A stretch of DNA of 42,658 nt from Minisyncoccota bacterium (GCA_021129515.1 JAJOLD010000001.1:321217-363874), one strand, 5' to 3'; counted from the first letter of the stretch, positions 1 through 11,245 are shown. Notes: generated from the letters alone by a model not told the origin. Numbers and translations are program-made.

Positions 1-1249
1 GCACCACTGCGTAAAAGATGTAGCTTACAATATTATCGAACACAAATAAGTTATGGAAGAAATATCCAGCAAGTAATCCAACCAATATACCTCGTTCAGT
101 AGGTATGAACACCTCACGCCCAGCACCAATAGTGCGTGGTGCAACTATCAAGTAATACAAGGCAGCAAGCAGGATTGCGGCATACGCTAAGAATCCAACA
201 ATGCCTCCAGCAATTAACCAGTCTACAACAATATTGTGCACCCTATCAAACCATGCTTCCTGGTCATAGAGCGATGGCTCATAATAAGTATTAAAGACAT
301 AGTTAAAATTACCCTGACCCCACCCAAGTAACGGACGTTCTTTGACACCTTCAAGAGCCATACCCCAAATCTCAAAACGTGTAGCGCCTGCCTCGAGAGA
401 GATATCAGCAATACGATCTAAGTACCGATTATCTTGTATAAATGCTGAGTCTTTTGCGAGGAAAAATACACCTGTCAACGCAACAATACTCAACAGTACA
501 CCAGTGGCTATTTTTCTGAGTAAGCGTTGTTCTTTTGCAAAGCAGGCAATACATCCAGCAGCAACAAGAAATCCTCCGACAAGACCAAGCGTTGTACCTC
601 GCGTTGCTGTTTGGAAAAGCAAAAATACAAAGACCGCGAGAAGCATTACAAATGCTCCCACTGCCCATTTATTTTGGAACACCCGCATACGCACAAAGAG
701 TAACAATGTCAGGAATGACGAGAAGAGCATATATACCGCCATGTAGGTAGCATTTCCAAGCGTACCATCGGCACGGAAACCTTTATATCGATGTTCCACG
801 AAACCACCTGCCTGTGCAAATGCAACAACACCAACAAGTGCAGCAGCAAACAAAATAGTGCCAAGATACCGAGTCCACAATTTCTCAGTGGTACACACAC
901 TTCCCAACACCACCATATATAGAAATGTATGGATGAGCGCCATAAAACCTTCCATACGCTCATAATTACTCCAAAAACTTTTCAGAGGATACTCGCCCAA
1001 TAGATTTGCCAAAAATGTAACACCTATAAAGGCGGTAAATCCTCCCAAAATCCATGAGAACCGTGGTCGATAGACAGGCTCATACAGTGCAAGGAGTATC
1101 CACGCCGCAAATATAATTTCAACAATAATACGGAATGTAAAATTCTTCCCTGTTATAAATGGGAAAAATAATGAATCACTCACAATGAGTGGAATAAATG
1201 GGATGGCGAACAGTCCTGCAAAGACGGTCATTTTAGCGATGTCTTTCAT
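1..1249 (-). CDS. O-antigen ligase/polymerase-like (Wzy/WaaL) polytopic membrane protein, C-terminus truncated by window edge
   Basis: Minus-strand open frame starting at 1249 (MKDIAKMTVFAGLFAIPFIPLIV...), many TM segments, LLGWGQGNFNYVF motif typical of the O-antigen ligase domain. Missed by the ORF track because its stop lies outside the window. Confidence 0.8.
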   Translation of the reverse strand, partial: MKDIAKMTVFAGLFAIPFIPLIVSDSLFFPFITGKNFTFRIIVEIIFAAWILLALYEPVYRPRFSWILGGFTAFIGVTFLANLLGEYPLKSFWSNYERMEGFMALIHTFLYMVVLGSVCTTEKLWTRYLGTILFAAALVGVVAFAQAGGFVEHRYKGFRADGTLGNATYMAVYMLFSSFLTLLLFVRMRVFQNKWAVGAFVMLLAVFVFLLFQTATRGTTLGLVGGFLVAAGCIACFAKEQRLLRKIATGVLLSIVALTGVFFLAKDSAFIQDNRYLDRIADISLEAGATRFEIWGMALEGVKERPLLGWGQGNFNYVFNTYYEPSLYDQEAWFDRVHNIVVDWLIAGGIVGFLAYAAILLAALYYLIVAPRTIGAGREVFIPTERGILVGLLAGYFFHNLFVFDNIVSYIFYAVV

Positions 1250-1288
1250 ATGCGTCGGTTATATATGTAATTATGTATGCACTCTAGA

Positions 1289-2047
1289 CTACTGTTTCTT
1301 GCCCCATACTGCAACTGTAGGAAAAGACTTTTCACGAATAGCAAGTGGAATAGTATTGATGGCGTCCTGATGTGTAAACTCCCAAACATTTATCTCCTTG
1401 AGCGCTTGCTTCATAGGTGTACCCGCCGCAATGTTTTCAATTGCTTTTGTTCCAGTAAGTCCGTGGAAGCTATGTCGATACGGAACAACGCCTAAGTGAC
1501 GTCCCATAGTTTGTTCAACCTCCATCAGTGGTACATACCGTACAAATCTCCGTTCTGGCAACACCTGCGGGATAGTATTTCCTAAAAATACATGAAACTG
1601 CTCTTTCAAAGAATGCGGATAGAGTGCGTGACCTAAATCGTATCGATGTACTACATGTCCTCCACTTTTTGTATACCGTACAGACATCTTTATAAAACTA
1701 TCTAAATCCTTTACATGCTCAAGTACACTTAATGAAAATACGATATCAAAGGAGGCGTCATCGACACCATCGATTTTTTCATATCCTAGTTGCTTATAGA
1801 GTGTAGCGCGACTGTCGTCTGTGAGTAACTGCTCCGCAGCTGCATATGATGAGTCTTTTGGCTCCAACCCAACATAGGTGATATCTGGAAAAGCATCCAA
1901 CAACTCGGGCACGTAGCGAGCGTTGCCGCATCCTAAATCCAAAACACGTACACCAGTCTTAGTGCTTGCTCCCACTTCCTCAAGTACCTGCTTTATAAAA
2001 TACAATTTTGACATAGCAAAAATATAGCACACACCCTTCTCTGACAT
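1289..2047 (-). CDS. class I SAM-dependent methyltransferase
   Basis: VLDLGCGNARYVPELL motif I, FSLSVLEHV. Confidence 0.85.
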   Translation of the reverse strand: MSEKGVCYIFAMSKLYFIKQVLEEVGASTKTGVRVLDLGCGNARYVPELLDAFPDITYVGLEPKDSSYAAAEQLLTDDSRATLYKQLGYEKIDGVDDASFDIVFSLSVLEHVKDLDSFIKMSVRYTKSGGHVVHRYDLGHALYPHSLKEQFHVFLGNTIPQVLPERRFVRYVPLMEVEQTMGRHLGVVPYRHSFHGLTGTKAIENIAAGTPMKQALKEINVWEFTHQDAINTIPLAIREKSFPTVAVWGKKQ

Positions 2048-3721
2048 CTACCGTATGGGCATAGCTCCGACAGAAGCAAGATATGTCAGAATCTTCTCCA
2101 CTAGCACATCGGGTGTTGTACCCTCTGTGTCTAGTACTAATTCTGCACTTTCAGGCTTTTCGTATGGGTCGCTCACCCCAGTGAAGTTTTTAATCTCGCC
2201 ACTGCGTGCTTTTGCATAAAGCCCTTTCGTATCCCTTCGTTCACACTCCGCAAGTGACGTATCGACAAATATTTCAATGAAGATTCCCTGCTCTTCCACC
2301 AGAGTACGCACATACGTTCGTGCGTCTTCGTATGGCGCAATAAGCGAACACAGTGCAATGCCTCCATGCTTAGCAACCTCAGCAGCAACAAACCCAACGC
2401 GTTTTACATTTTCATCTCTATCCTCTTTTGAAAATCCAAGTCCCTTCGTCAGATGTTGCCGTATCACATCACCATCAAGAAAGGTAATGTCTCTGTTCTG
2501 TATCTCCTGGAGACGCGCGAGCAGCATCTCCGCAAGCGTCGATTTTCCTGCGCCTGAAAGCCCGGTAAAAAAGAGCACCACTCCTGGTCGCGTGTCGCGC
2601 TTCACTCCCTCCCGCAAAATATCAATACTTTCTTTGAATGAAAACCAATCAGGTATGGTTGCACCCTCACGGAGCCGAGTTCTAAACTCAGTACCAGAAA
2701 TATGTTCTACCGATTCATTGTCAGCAAGCTCCGTAGTGGACACATAGGCAGATCGCTGTTTTGAATACGCAAGTTCATCAGATGGCAAAATGGTAATACC
2801 CAATTCAGCTGCGTGTGCGAGCGCTACATCACGAGCAGCATACGGCTCATAAAACGCTTCACCATTACTATCAATACCAGGACCCGCATGATCTCGCCCT
2901 ACAATAAAGTGGGTACAGCCATAGTTTCTCCGAATCAGGGCATGCCAGAGTGCCTCACGAGGACCGCCCATACGCATAGCAAGGGGAAGCAACGAGAGAT
3001 AGGTAAATTCACTACCATACGTATTACACACGACATTGTACGTACGTACTCGAGTCACATAATCAATATCACCAGGCTTCGTCATACCAACCACTGGATG
3101 CACCAACACCGGTGCACCAATGCGCTCATGCGCCCGCTTCACCAACTCAAAGTGCGCGCGATGCATCGGGTTCCGCGTTTGAAACCCAATCACCTGTTCC
3201 CAGCCACGAGCAGTAAACACTTCTTTGAGTTCCGCTGGCGTATGTCTGAAGTGTTGAAAGTCATTGCGAACAGGCAGAGCTATCTGCTCAACCGTACCAC
3301 CGAGATACACCGGATGCATTTCGTGTTGTACATACCACACACCAGGATGTGTGGTATCGGTAGTGCCGTACACTAGCTCCACTTCTTTTTTCTTATCGGG
3401 TGTAAAGCGTGACGCTATGTTGAACACCGCAAGCGGATTCCCAAACTGGTCGCACAACACTATATTCTCTCCGACCCCACACGGACACGTTTCCGGGACA
3501 TCGAGCACAATAGGCATTGGAAACAGTGTGCCATCAGCAAGTCGCATGGTCTCAACCACAGACATATAGTCATCCTCGTTCATAAACCCAGTGAGAGGTG
3601 CAAACCCGCCGATCATACTCATTTCAAGGTCATAGAGTTGCCGGTTTCGAAGGTTAAGCCGTGGCAATGTATTGATATCGTCAGCGTAATGCATATGCGC
3701 GTATAAATTGTGTATAACCAT
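2048..3721 (-). CDS. bifunctional sulfate adenylyltransferase / adenylylsulfate kinase
   Basis: N-terminal ATP sulfurylase with GFQTRNPMHRAHFELVKRA; C-terminal APS kinase with FFTGLSGAGKSTLAEML and DGDVIRQHLTKGLGFSKEDRDEN. Confidence 0.95.
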   Translation of the reverse strand: MVIHNLYAHMHYADDINTLPRLNLRNRQLYDLEMSMIGGFAPLTGFMNEDDYMSVVETMRLADGTLFPMPIVLDVPETCPCGVGENIVLCDQFGNPLAVFNIASRFTPDKKKEVELVYGTTDTTHPGVWYVQHEMHPVYLGGTVEQIALPVRNDFQHFRHTPAELKEVFTARGWEQVIGFQTRNPMHRAHFELVKRAHERIGAPVLVHPVVGMTKPGDIDYVTRVRTYNVVCNTYGSEFTYLSLLPLAMRMGGPREALWHALIRRNYGCTHFIVGRDHAGPGIDSNGEAFYEPYAARDVALAHAAELGITILPSDELAYSKQRSAYVSTTELADNESVEHISGTEFRTRLREGATIPDWFSFKESIDILREGVKRDTRPGVVLFFTGLSGAGKSTLAEMLLARLQEIQNRDITFLDGDVIRQHLTKGLGFSKEDRDENVKRVGFVAAEVAKHGGIALCSLIAPYEDARTYVRTLVEEQGIFIEIFVDTSLAECERRDTKGLYAKARSGEIKNFTGVSDPYEKPESAELVLDTEGTTPDVLVEKILTYLASVGAMPIR

Positions 3722-3848
3722 GGTTCATATATCAGCAATAACTCTCCTACGCACCAATACGTTACTCCACGAATGTGTATGGTAGCATGTGCTCAATAGC
3801 AGTGCGTTATCCAGGAACCAACACTACTTTTTTTGAGTTACATACCAT

Positions 3849-5114
3849 ATGAAACAAAGACTACGACAGCTGCTCATTTGGAGTCAGAAATATACCAAAA
3901 CCGATATGCTCTACATTGCAAAGGGCGGTTTTTGGCTCACACTTGGTCAAGGAGTGCGTATGGTGAGTGGATTAGTACTCGTAGTCGCTTTCGCAAATAT
4001 GCTCCCAAAAGAAACATATGGCACCTATCAATTTGTGATGTCTGTGGCAACAATTTTGAGCGCGTGCACGCTGTCAGGGATGGGAGCGTCTATCACACGA
4101 GCAACGGCACAGGGAAATGAAGGCGCACTCCGTTATGGATTCCGTACACAACTTATCTGGAGTATTGGCATTGTACTCGCCGCGGGAGCAGTGGCGCTGT
4201 ATTATTGGCTACATGAAAATACACCACTTGCGATTGCGTTCCTTATTGTTGGTGCATGTGCACCGTTTCTTGAGAGCTTTCGTCTCTACCGATTTTATTT
4301 ACGTGGCAAACAACACTTTCGGGAGAGCGAAATACTCGGCATCATTCGACTCTTTTTACCACTGGTAGTCATACTCACCACTCTTGTATATACAGAAAAC
4401 CTTGTAGTGCTCATCGCTGCATATTTTCTATCCCATACACTCGCTGTTGGATTGGTATACCTGCAAGTACTTCGCACCTACACACCTCCCTATACAAAAG
4501 ATGCCGATATGGTAAACCTGAGCAAACATCTCAGTTTCTTAAATATCATTGGTACACTTGGCAAACACCTTGATAAACTACTGATATTCCATCTACTTGG
4601 TCCCGCAACAGTGGCTGCGTATATACTGGCGCATGTACCACTTACGCATATGCGTAAAGCACTTGCCATCCTCACCGAAATGGCAATCCCCAAACTGAGT
4701 CAGAGACAATTTACCGTATTACAAAAAACACTTCCGAAAAAAGTATGGCTCTTTCTGTTGGTAACGATTGTTGTCGCGATACTCTATATACTTGCAGCAC
4801 CACTGTTATTTGGTTTCTTTTTCCCAGACTATCCAGAGTCAGTGGTACTGACACAGGCACTTGCACTCGTGTTACTTTCATATCCTCGAAGCATATACGC
4901 ACAGGCGTTTAAAGCGCATGCGCTCAAACGAGAAATGTATCTAACACGCTTGAGCATACCCATCTTAACCATTATATTTTTTAGCATCCTCATACCAGTC
5001 TATGGTGTATGGGGTGCGGTATATGCAATTCTAGCAACACATCTTATCAGTAATGTACTGGTTCGATATCTCTTTGCGCGTGCACGCATCATCCCAACTG
5101 ATACATCCGTATAG
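3849..5114 (+). CDS. polysaccharide flippase (Wzx/MATE-like)
   Basis: 421 aa polytopic protein; YIAKGGFWLTLGQGVRMVSGLVLVVAFANMLPKETYGTYQFVMS N-terminus typical of polysaccharide exporters. Confidence 0.85.
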   Translation: MKQRLRQLLIWSQKYTKTDMLYIAKGGFWLTLGQGVRMVSGLVLVVAFANMLPKETYGTYQFVMSVATILSACTLSGMGASITRATAQGNEGALRYGFRTQLIWSIGIVLAAGAVALYYWLHENTPLAIAFLIVGACAPFLESFRLYRFYLRGKQHFRESEILGIIRLFLPLVVILTTLVYTENLVVLIAAYFLSHTLAVGLVYLQVLRTYTPPYTKDADMVNLSKHLSFLNIIGTLGKHLDKLLIFHLLGPATVAAYILAHVPLTHMRKALAILTEMAIPKLSQRQFTVLQKTLPKKVWLFLLVTIVVAILYILAAPLLFGFFFPDYPESVVLTQALALVLLSYPRSIYAQAFKAHALKREMYLTRLSIPILTIIFFSILIPVYGVWGAVYAILATHLISNVLVRYLFARARIIPTDTSV

Positions 5115-5118
5115 CAGG

Positions 5119-6435
5119 CTATATACCACGCAGTGTCTCAAACAGCATCTGTTTACACTCAAGTAATACAGCTTCACGTGAACGGCTTGCATCGACGACT
5201 TGCAGTGGGATTTCTGTATTGGCTGCAATAAGTGCATCTATACCATTGAGCTTTCGTATACGAGTCTCTGTAGGCACGGTACTATCACGCAAACGTAGTA
5301 TCTCCTCGGGAACTCGAAGCACAACCAACCGCCCTGGAGCTGGTATGGCGCGATAGAGCGTCCGTTCAATGCTACTCAAAAAACCAGTTGCCCGAGGTCC
5401 GTCTGACACCTGCCACAACAATGGTGTTGGATACCTATCAGTCAGTACAATACACCCGTTGTGGGCAGCGCGGCGCGCACGCAATGCAGTGGCTAACCTG
5501 TATAGCGCTGCATATAACCGAAAAACCCACCGACTTCCCGGCACTTTTCGAGTCACCTTATAGAGCACACCACCAAATCCACATTTCTTGGGAGTACCTA
5601 AATAAAACATTTGTGCATTAAATTTCCAACCAAACCATGCTCGTAGCTCAGACACGAGTGTCGTCTTCCCTGATCCATCAACCCCCACAAACGCAAACAC
5701 TGGTGTGGGACGTTGCAATGTCTTCCCACCTTTCTTTCGTCGTGCACATATCCGATATGGTGTTATATATCGAAGCACCAACAACCGCATACGTAGCAGT
5801 AACGGAATATAACGATAGAAAGGTGCTGATGTATCGTTCATGATTACACGTAATGACTGCACACATGCAGAAAAGCCAGCAGACAACACCGGACAAGATA
5901 GAGTATCGATATCTTGTGCAACCAACCATTGAAACTCTTTTCGGAGATTAGGCGGCACCACATCTCGCGTACGCACGTATGCTCCTGCCAAATTTCGAGG
6001 ACCTGACTTCAATGCAAATCGGAGTATCAACATAAACAATTCAGTTTCAGGAGAGGCTGTCCATACACCATCAGTACGAACCCGTTGTGTCAATACCCAA
6101 TCACTCACCGATTGTGGCAGCGTGTAGATTTTTCGTTTTGACGGACCAACTGGTAACCCAGCCGTGTGTAAGTGTATATGCAACAAACGACCACTCGCAG
6201 TGTCAAACCCCATCCAATGCTCCATTTCAGTAAACGGCGGAGCAGCATCGTACAACCATCCATGCGACGTAAGCACCTCACGACACTGCGAAGCTTGGTC
6301 ATGCGCGACCAACATGTCGATATCTGTCTCACCGCATAGACCCGCGTCCAAATGCTCATTACTCTTCCAATGGCAATACCGTATACCAGCAGTATCGAGC
6401 GATTCCAGTACTGTATACAATGCAGATTTAGACAT
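5119..6435 (-). CDS. fusion of nucleotidyltransferase-like N-terminal domain and thymidylate-kinase-like C-terminal domain
   Basis: N-term YCHWKSNEHLDAGLCGETDIDMLV; C-term PVFAFVGVDGSGKTTLVSELRAWF Walker A and LTDRYPTP. Confidence 0.7.
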   Translation of the reverse strand: MSKSALYTVLESLDTAGIRYCHWKSNEHLDAGLCGETDIDMLVAHDQASQCREVLTSHGWLYDAAPPFTEMEHWMGFDTASGRLLHIHLHTAGLPVGPSKRKIYTLPQSVSDWVLTQRVRTDGVWTASPETELFMLILRFALKSGPRNLAGAYVRTRDVVPPNLRKEFQWLVAQDIDTLSCPVLSAGFSACVQSLRVIMNDTSAPFYRYIPLLLRMRLLVLRYITPYRICARRKKGGKTLQRPTPVFAFVGVDGSGKTTLVSELRAWFGWKFNAQMFYLGTPKKCGFGGVLYKVTRKVPGSRWVFRLYAALYRLATALRARRAAHNGCIVLTDRYPTPLLWQVSDGPRATGFLSSIERTLYRAIPAPGRLVVLRVPEEILRLRDSTVPTETRIRKLNGIDALIAANTEIPLQVVDASRSREAVLLECKQMLFETLRGI

Positions 6436-7117
6436 AGTGAGTGTGTTGTACGTGAGTAACTAATAACGCGGCATTTGTTTCAGGAGTCTGCATACCATCC
6501 AACAGTAGTACCGATACATGTGCTGCCGTGAGTTTTTGCACCATACGCTCTTGCATCGCTTGTACTGCCTGAATAAATTCCATACGGGCAGGGTCATCTT
6601 TTTCTTGCTCAAGTCGCGCAAGCGCTGCCGCAGATTCCCAGGCTATTGCTCTCTTTCGTTTTCTATTACGTGACTCAGCAAGAGATGTATTGAGAAACAC
6701 GATAACACCCTGTGCTGGTATGTGTTTTTGTATCAAAAAAAACGCATCCTCCTCAGAAACGAAACCCATAACTGCCAATTTTGAAAATAACTGTACAAAA
6801 CCACTGTCCCAGAGCGCAACAGTATCCGTATCCATCGTTGCTGTAAGCTGACGTATTTTTATATACTCATGTATCTTCATACACGCATTTTTGACCCCCT
6901 TTGCACGTGCCCATTGCAGTAACAGACGCAGTGTGCCGACCTCAAGGCGCCATAGATGCACCACAGTCCACCATGCTTTGAAATACTTTCTCCTCTGTGG
7001 TGCAAAAAATGTCTTTCGCGTCACACACACCCGCCCTGCCGCACTCAGTACTTGTGCCGTATGCGCTACAATAGTTGTCTTTCCTGCCCCAGAGGCACCA
7101 ATACATTCTATATACAT
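6428..7117 (-). CDS. P-loop kinase-like protein
   Basis: MYIECIGASGAGKTTIVAHTAQVL Walker A; 10 nt overlap with the 5119-6435 gene. Confidence 0.65.
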   Translation of the reverse strand: MYIECIGASGAGKTTIVAHTAQVLSAAGRVCVTRKTFFAPQRRKYFKAWWTVVHLWRLEVGTLRLLLQWARAKGVKNACMKIHEYIKIRQLTATMDTDTVALWDSGFVQLFSKLAVMGFVSEEDAFFLIQKHIPAQGVIVFLNTSLAESRNRKRKRAIAWESAAALARLEQEKDDPARMEFIQAVQAMQERMVQKLTAAHVSVLLLDGMQTPETNAALLVTHVQHTHYV

Positions 7118-7121
7118 ACCA

Positions 7122-8276
7122 TTATTGCTGATTGCTGATTATCTTTTTATACACGGCGAACACCGCTTCACCAAATGGTTTTTTCTGCTCCATGGTGTTT
7201 CGTGCAGCATTGCCCATGTGCACAGTTGCAGTTCGATGTGTATAGCATACCGTAATTTTTTCTTGTAACGCCTGCACATCACGTATTGGCACCACATATC
7301 CACTGACACCATCTTCGACCACACTCTGTGCATTTGGTGTGGTAATCACAGGCAACCCATGTGCCATAGCCTCCATGACTACTTTTGGATTCCCCTCAGA
7401 TAATGACGGAAAGACAAAGAGTGATGCATCACGATAATATGATGTGGTATCAGTAACCTTGCCGACCCATGTAATAGACGGATTACGCGCTATGATGGCA
7501 TCACAATATGTCTTAAATTCCTTGGGTGTATACGCTTCGCTTCCATATCCACCCACCACCACGAGTTCCGCATCAGGCAAATCCAACATGTCCCACGCTT
7601 CAAGCAGATACTGCAAACCTTTGCGAGGCGTTGCATATGCCAAAAATAATACTTTAAATGTACCTGTTGTATGCCGCACCGGCACCTTTTGTGGTAGTGG
7701 AATATCAGAATATGCGACAAATATCTGCTCTTCTGGAAACCCATGCTGTACGTATGTCTCTTTCACAAAATCAGAATATGCAATGATGTAATCAATGGAA
7801 GCTAACGCAGCATGCAATGTATCAAACCGCCCGCATGCATCAAATGTGACTCCAAATCGAGCATATTCCTTAGTGTATAGTGCCGCTTCAAATACCGGAT
7901 GGGCAACCGTCGCAATACCAATAGTAGTGCTCCCTCTTTTTTTTGCCTTCCGTGCTACACGCGCAAATTGGGCTGCAGGATGCACAAACACAACAGCTGC
8001 GCATTGTAGCTGCATACTTGCAAGTGCATCAGGCACAAATCGTCGAACACCCTGCATCGAGATGCCAGGAATATACTCCAAGATACGTAGCACATATCGG
8101 TACCATGCGGGAGCATATGAGTGAGTGTTTGGAACGTCAAAATGCGTATGCATCTGACAAAGTATTTGCACCAACAATTTCTGCTTCGCAAATACAGCGA
8201 TGACCGGCATAATACCATCTGTCTTAAGGTTTTTTTTCTCGCCTAAATTTGCTTTCGTAACAATAGAAACTGACAT
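7122..8276 (-). CDS. glycosyltransferase, GT4 type
   Basis: VLFLAYATPRKGLQYLLEAWDML... FVFPSLSEGNPKVVMEAMAHGLPVITTPN. Confidence 0.85.
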   Translation of the reverse strand: MSVSIVTKANLGEKKNLKTDGIMPVIAVFAKQKLLVQILCQMHTHFDVPNTHSYAPAWYRYVLRILEYIPGISMQGVRRFVPDALASMQLQCAAVVFVHPAAQFARVARKAKKRGSTTIGIATVAHPVFEAALYTKEYARFGVTFDACGRFDTLHAALASIDYIIAYSDFVKETYVQHGFPEEQIFVAYSDIPLPQKVPVRHTTGTFKVLFLAYATPRKGLQYLLEAWDMLDLPDAELVVVGGYGSEAYTPKEFKTYCDAIIARNPSITWVGKVTDTTSYYRDASLFVFPSLSEGNPKVVMEAMAHGLPVITTPNAQSVVEDGVSGYVVPIRDVQALQEKITVCYTHRTATVHMGNAARNTMEQKKPFGEAVFAVYKKIISNQQ

Positions 8277-8289
8277 TATGTATGATACG

Positions 8290-9171
8290 TTATGTTGCTA
8301 TATAGCGCGTATAATATGCTTTAAAAGCGCGCGCATCTTTTATAGCACCTCCAAAATGGACAAAGGTACTCGCTACTTTTGTGAGTGTGTCTGGTCCCCG
8401 ATAGTGATTATGATAGGGGCCATATCCAAATAAACTATATGGAGCAAGTATGTGTATATCGCTGTAATGCCTGAGCACTACCGCTTGCAGTGCAGGCTGG
8501 TCATAATCTATATCTTTTTGCACCTCCGCTCTCCACGCTTCCATAAGCTGCTTGCCGTCTGTATTGGTTGGAATGCACACAATATCTGAACAAAGTGCTT
8601 TTTTAAACCAGTATCGAAAAAGTTCACCGGTGGTCAAATTTGCTGCAGAGAACGTTCGCACCCGTCTGCACTCACGAAGGGAAAAGTTTCCTCTCCCTCC
8701 AAGACGTTGTCCATTCTGATTTTGCGCAGTAATAATAGCTCCTTTGTGCTGTACCAAAAAATCTTCCATAACTGAAGCTGACCCCTGCGCGAGTACATCA
8801 ACATCGAGATATACAACATATTCGTATGCATCAAATGTAATGTACTGGTCAATCAATGTTTTTGCCCGACAAATACTCCACTTGCGAGGGTTCCGAGCAC
8901 TTCGTGGATTACGTGTATCAAGTCGCCGTACATCGAAAAACGCATATGGCATATCCGTGTCTGCATCGAGATTGAGATGCTCATCCTTAATTTTTAATAT
9001 ATGCGTATTGGATGATGTCGCAAATGGTACAGATGCTTGATCACACAATATATACACATCGTTTGTAAAACCAGCCTTTCGAAGTGACGTGTACGCCAAT
9101 GAAAGACACCTACGCGCATTATCCCCCACTGCCAAAAAATAGATAGCGTATTTCATATCCGTTGTACCCAT
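8290..9171 (-). CDS. GT-A fold glycosyltransferase (GT8-like)
   Basis: MKYAIYFLAVGDNARRCLSLAYTSLRKAGF and YVVYLDVDVL DXD motif. Confidence 0.6.
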   Translation of the reverse strand: MGTTDMKYAIYFLAVGDNARRCLSLAYTSLRKAGFTNDVYILCDQASVPFATSSNTHILKIKDEHLNLDADTDMPYAFFDVRRLDTRNPRSARNPRKWSICRAKTLIDQYITFDAYEYVVYLDVDVLAQGSASVMEDFLVQHKGAIITAQNQNGQRLGGRGNFSLRECRRVRTFSAANLTTGELFRYWFKKALCSDIVCIPTNTDGKQLMEAWRAEVQKDIDYDQPALQAVVLRHYSDIHILAPYSLFGYGPYHNHYRGPDTLTKVASTFVHFGGAIKDARAFKAYYTRYIAT

Positions 9172-9309
9172 TATACTACGACCACACTCAGCAGCACCGC
9201 TGGTACGATGCCAATCCTCTTGTATAACTTAATCCACCATATGAAAGTTATACTGAGTACACCCAATTAGTGGTACTATAAGTAACCTATCGCATATATT
9301 CTATAATTC

Positions 9310-10065
9310 ATGAAAGCACTTATACTCGCAGCGGGTGAAGCAAAACGACTCCGACCACTTTCAGCAGACATACCCAAGTGTATGCTTCCCATTGACGGAA
9401 AATCCATCATCAACTACCAAATTGAAAATCTTGTTGCCGCAGGCATCACTGAAGCAGTGGTCGTCACAGGCTACATGGCAGAGAAGCTCGAAGACCACCT
9501 CGTCACCAGCAACCCTGATTTTTCTTTCATCTTTATCAGAAGCAAAGACTACGCCAAAACATATCCCGCACACGGACTCTGGCTCGCAAAAGACTGCTTT
9601 ACCGAAGACTGCCTCTACCTCAATGCAGATGTGATTTGTCATCCACATATTATTTCATGCATTGTAGAGGACCCTCGTGGTTCGGTGACAGCCGTCCAGC
9701 GGAATCCCTGGGATGAAGAGGAAGTTAATGTAATTCTCGGTAGTGATTCATCGCAAGTGGTTGAACTTGGCAAATATATATCAAAAAGCCTAAACGATGG
9801 TGAGTTTATTGGTGTTACCAAAATAGCTGCAGGATTCGGACAGACACTCATCACTGTACTTGATGACTTTATAGCAAAAGAAGAGTTTAAAAAATTTGCG
9901 GCTGACGCACTCAACCTCACCATTCAACGCGGAGAATCGCTCTACGCACTCGATGTATCACACCTCCCTGCCATCGAAATCGACACCAAAGCCGATCTCG
10001 ATGCTGCACAGGATAAACTGGCAGCGATACAGAACGACCCCGACACACCATGTTTCACAAAATAG
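9310..10065 (+). CDS. nucleotidyltransferase (sugar/choline-phosphate type)
   Basis: [41 protein letters not shown] signature. Confidence 0.85.
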   Translation: MKALILAAGEAKRLRPLSADIPKCMLPIDGKSIINYQIENLVAAGITEAVVVTGYMAEKLEDHLVTSNPDFSFIFIRSKDYAKTYPAHGLWLAKDCFTEDCLYLNADVICHPHIISCIVEDPRGSVTAVQRNPWDEEEVNVILGSDSSQVVELGKYISKSLNDGEFIGVTKIAAGFGQTLITVLDDFIAKEEFKKFAADALNLTIQRGESLYALDVSHLPAIEIDTKADLDAAQDKLAAIQNDPDTPCFTK

Positions 10066-11219
10066 GCACGGCACTACAACTACTCGGTGCATACTGCATA
10101 CGCGGCTGTTCGTATTGCATACCACGCTCATCAAAGATTGTGGTGTGTATTGGCTGGCACCACGGCAAGACGCGAGAGATGTTTGCAGATAATGCAAAAT
10201 ATTTCTTCCTCCACCTCCAACATGCACATCCTGACGTTACCTCAGTGTGGCTTGCCAAAGACAGAGCCCTCGCTACGGTTTTACAGCATGCTGGACTGCG
10301 CGCGCACTACCTGCATTCATGGAAAGGCATCTACTACGCGCTCCGTGCTGGACACACGATCGTAGACGCGCACCTCCAAACAGAAAATTGGAAGTTTTCT
10401 GGTGGCAGCACCCTTACCCAGCTGTGGCATGGAAAAGGCATGAAGAAATCAGGACACGCAAGCAAGCGCACGCAGCATGTCCCAGCATTGGTACAACCAG
10501 GTCGCCATACCACATACGACACACTCATTGCCACATCACACAAAACTGCCGAACTCCTCGCAACCACATTTACGCACCCCGCTGACGCCATTGCCGTCAC
10601 CGGTCATCCACGAACTGACTTGTTCTACAAAGACATACCGGGAGCAGCAATTGACGCACACACCACGTTTGCTGAAGCGATACAGCGTGCCAAAGCAAAC
10701 GGTGCAAAAAAAATAGTACTGTATGCGCCAACATTTCGCCCCGACGGCAGCAACCCGCTTGCAACCTTTGATGTGGCACGAGCAAATGCGTATATGGCGC
10801 AACATAACTATCACCTGATGGTCTCATTGCACCCAAAGTTCAGTGCACGAGACTCTGGCATCTCTGAACACAACTCACACCTCACCTATATTGCTGCTGG
10901 CTACGACATTTACCCGCAGCTCACTGAGGTCGATATACTCATTACCGACTACTCTTCCTTGTATGTTGATTTTCTCCTCCTTGATAGACCAATTATATTT
11001 TATGTCTATGATTTCGATTGGTATGCACAAGAAGCAGGCCTCTATCCAGATTTCAACACACTCACCCCCGGACCACACCCTCGTTCATTTGATGACCTAC
11101 TCCTTGCCATAACCGCTGCCGACACCTACACCGAAGCACGCAAAACTGTGCGTGAGACACTCTTTACCCACAACGACGGCAACGCCTCACACCGCATCAC
11201 TCAATTACTGAATATGTGA
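10050..11219 (+). CDS. CDP-glycerol glycerophosphotransferase family protein
   Basis: [48 protein letters not shown] are TagB/TagF-family motifs; 16 nt overlap with 9310-10065. Confidence 0.85.
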   Translation: MFHKIGTALQLLGAYCIRGCSYCIPRSSKIVVCIGWHHGKTREMFADNAKYFFLHLQHAHPDVTSVWLAKDRALATVLQHAGLRAHYLHSWKGIYYALRAGHTIVDAHLQTENWKFSGGSTLTQLWHGKGMKKSGHASKRTQHVPALVQPGRHTTYDTLIATSHKTAELLATTFTHPADAIAVTGHPRTDLFYKDIPGAAIDAHTTFAEAIQRAKANGAKKIVLYAPTFRPDGSNPLATFDVARANAYMAQHNYHLMVSLHPKFSARDSGISEHNSHLTYIAAGYDIYPQLTEVDILITDYSSLYVDFLLLDRPIIFYVYDFDWYAQEAGLYPDFNTLTPGPHPRSFDDLLLAITAADTYTEARKTVRETLFTHNDGNASHRITQLLNM

Positions 11220-11245
11220 CAAAAAATAGTTTTTGTCACATATTG
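11212..11245 (+). terminator. intrinsic terminator / hairpin overlapping the stop codon
   Basis: Perfect 15-bp stem AATATGTGACAAAAA-atag-TTTTTGTCACATATT; left arm contains the TGA stop of the upstream CDS. Confidence 0.75.

Noticed and set aside
342-963. Several 60-134 aa ORFs on both strands at 223-963
   Set aside because: They lie in shadow frames of the continuous O-antigen ligase-like CDS (1-1249, minus).
2813-3376. 187-aa plus-strand ORF inside the ATP sulfurylase gene
   Set aside because: Antisense to a well-supported conserved enzyme; no independent coding evidence.
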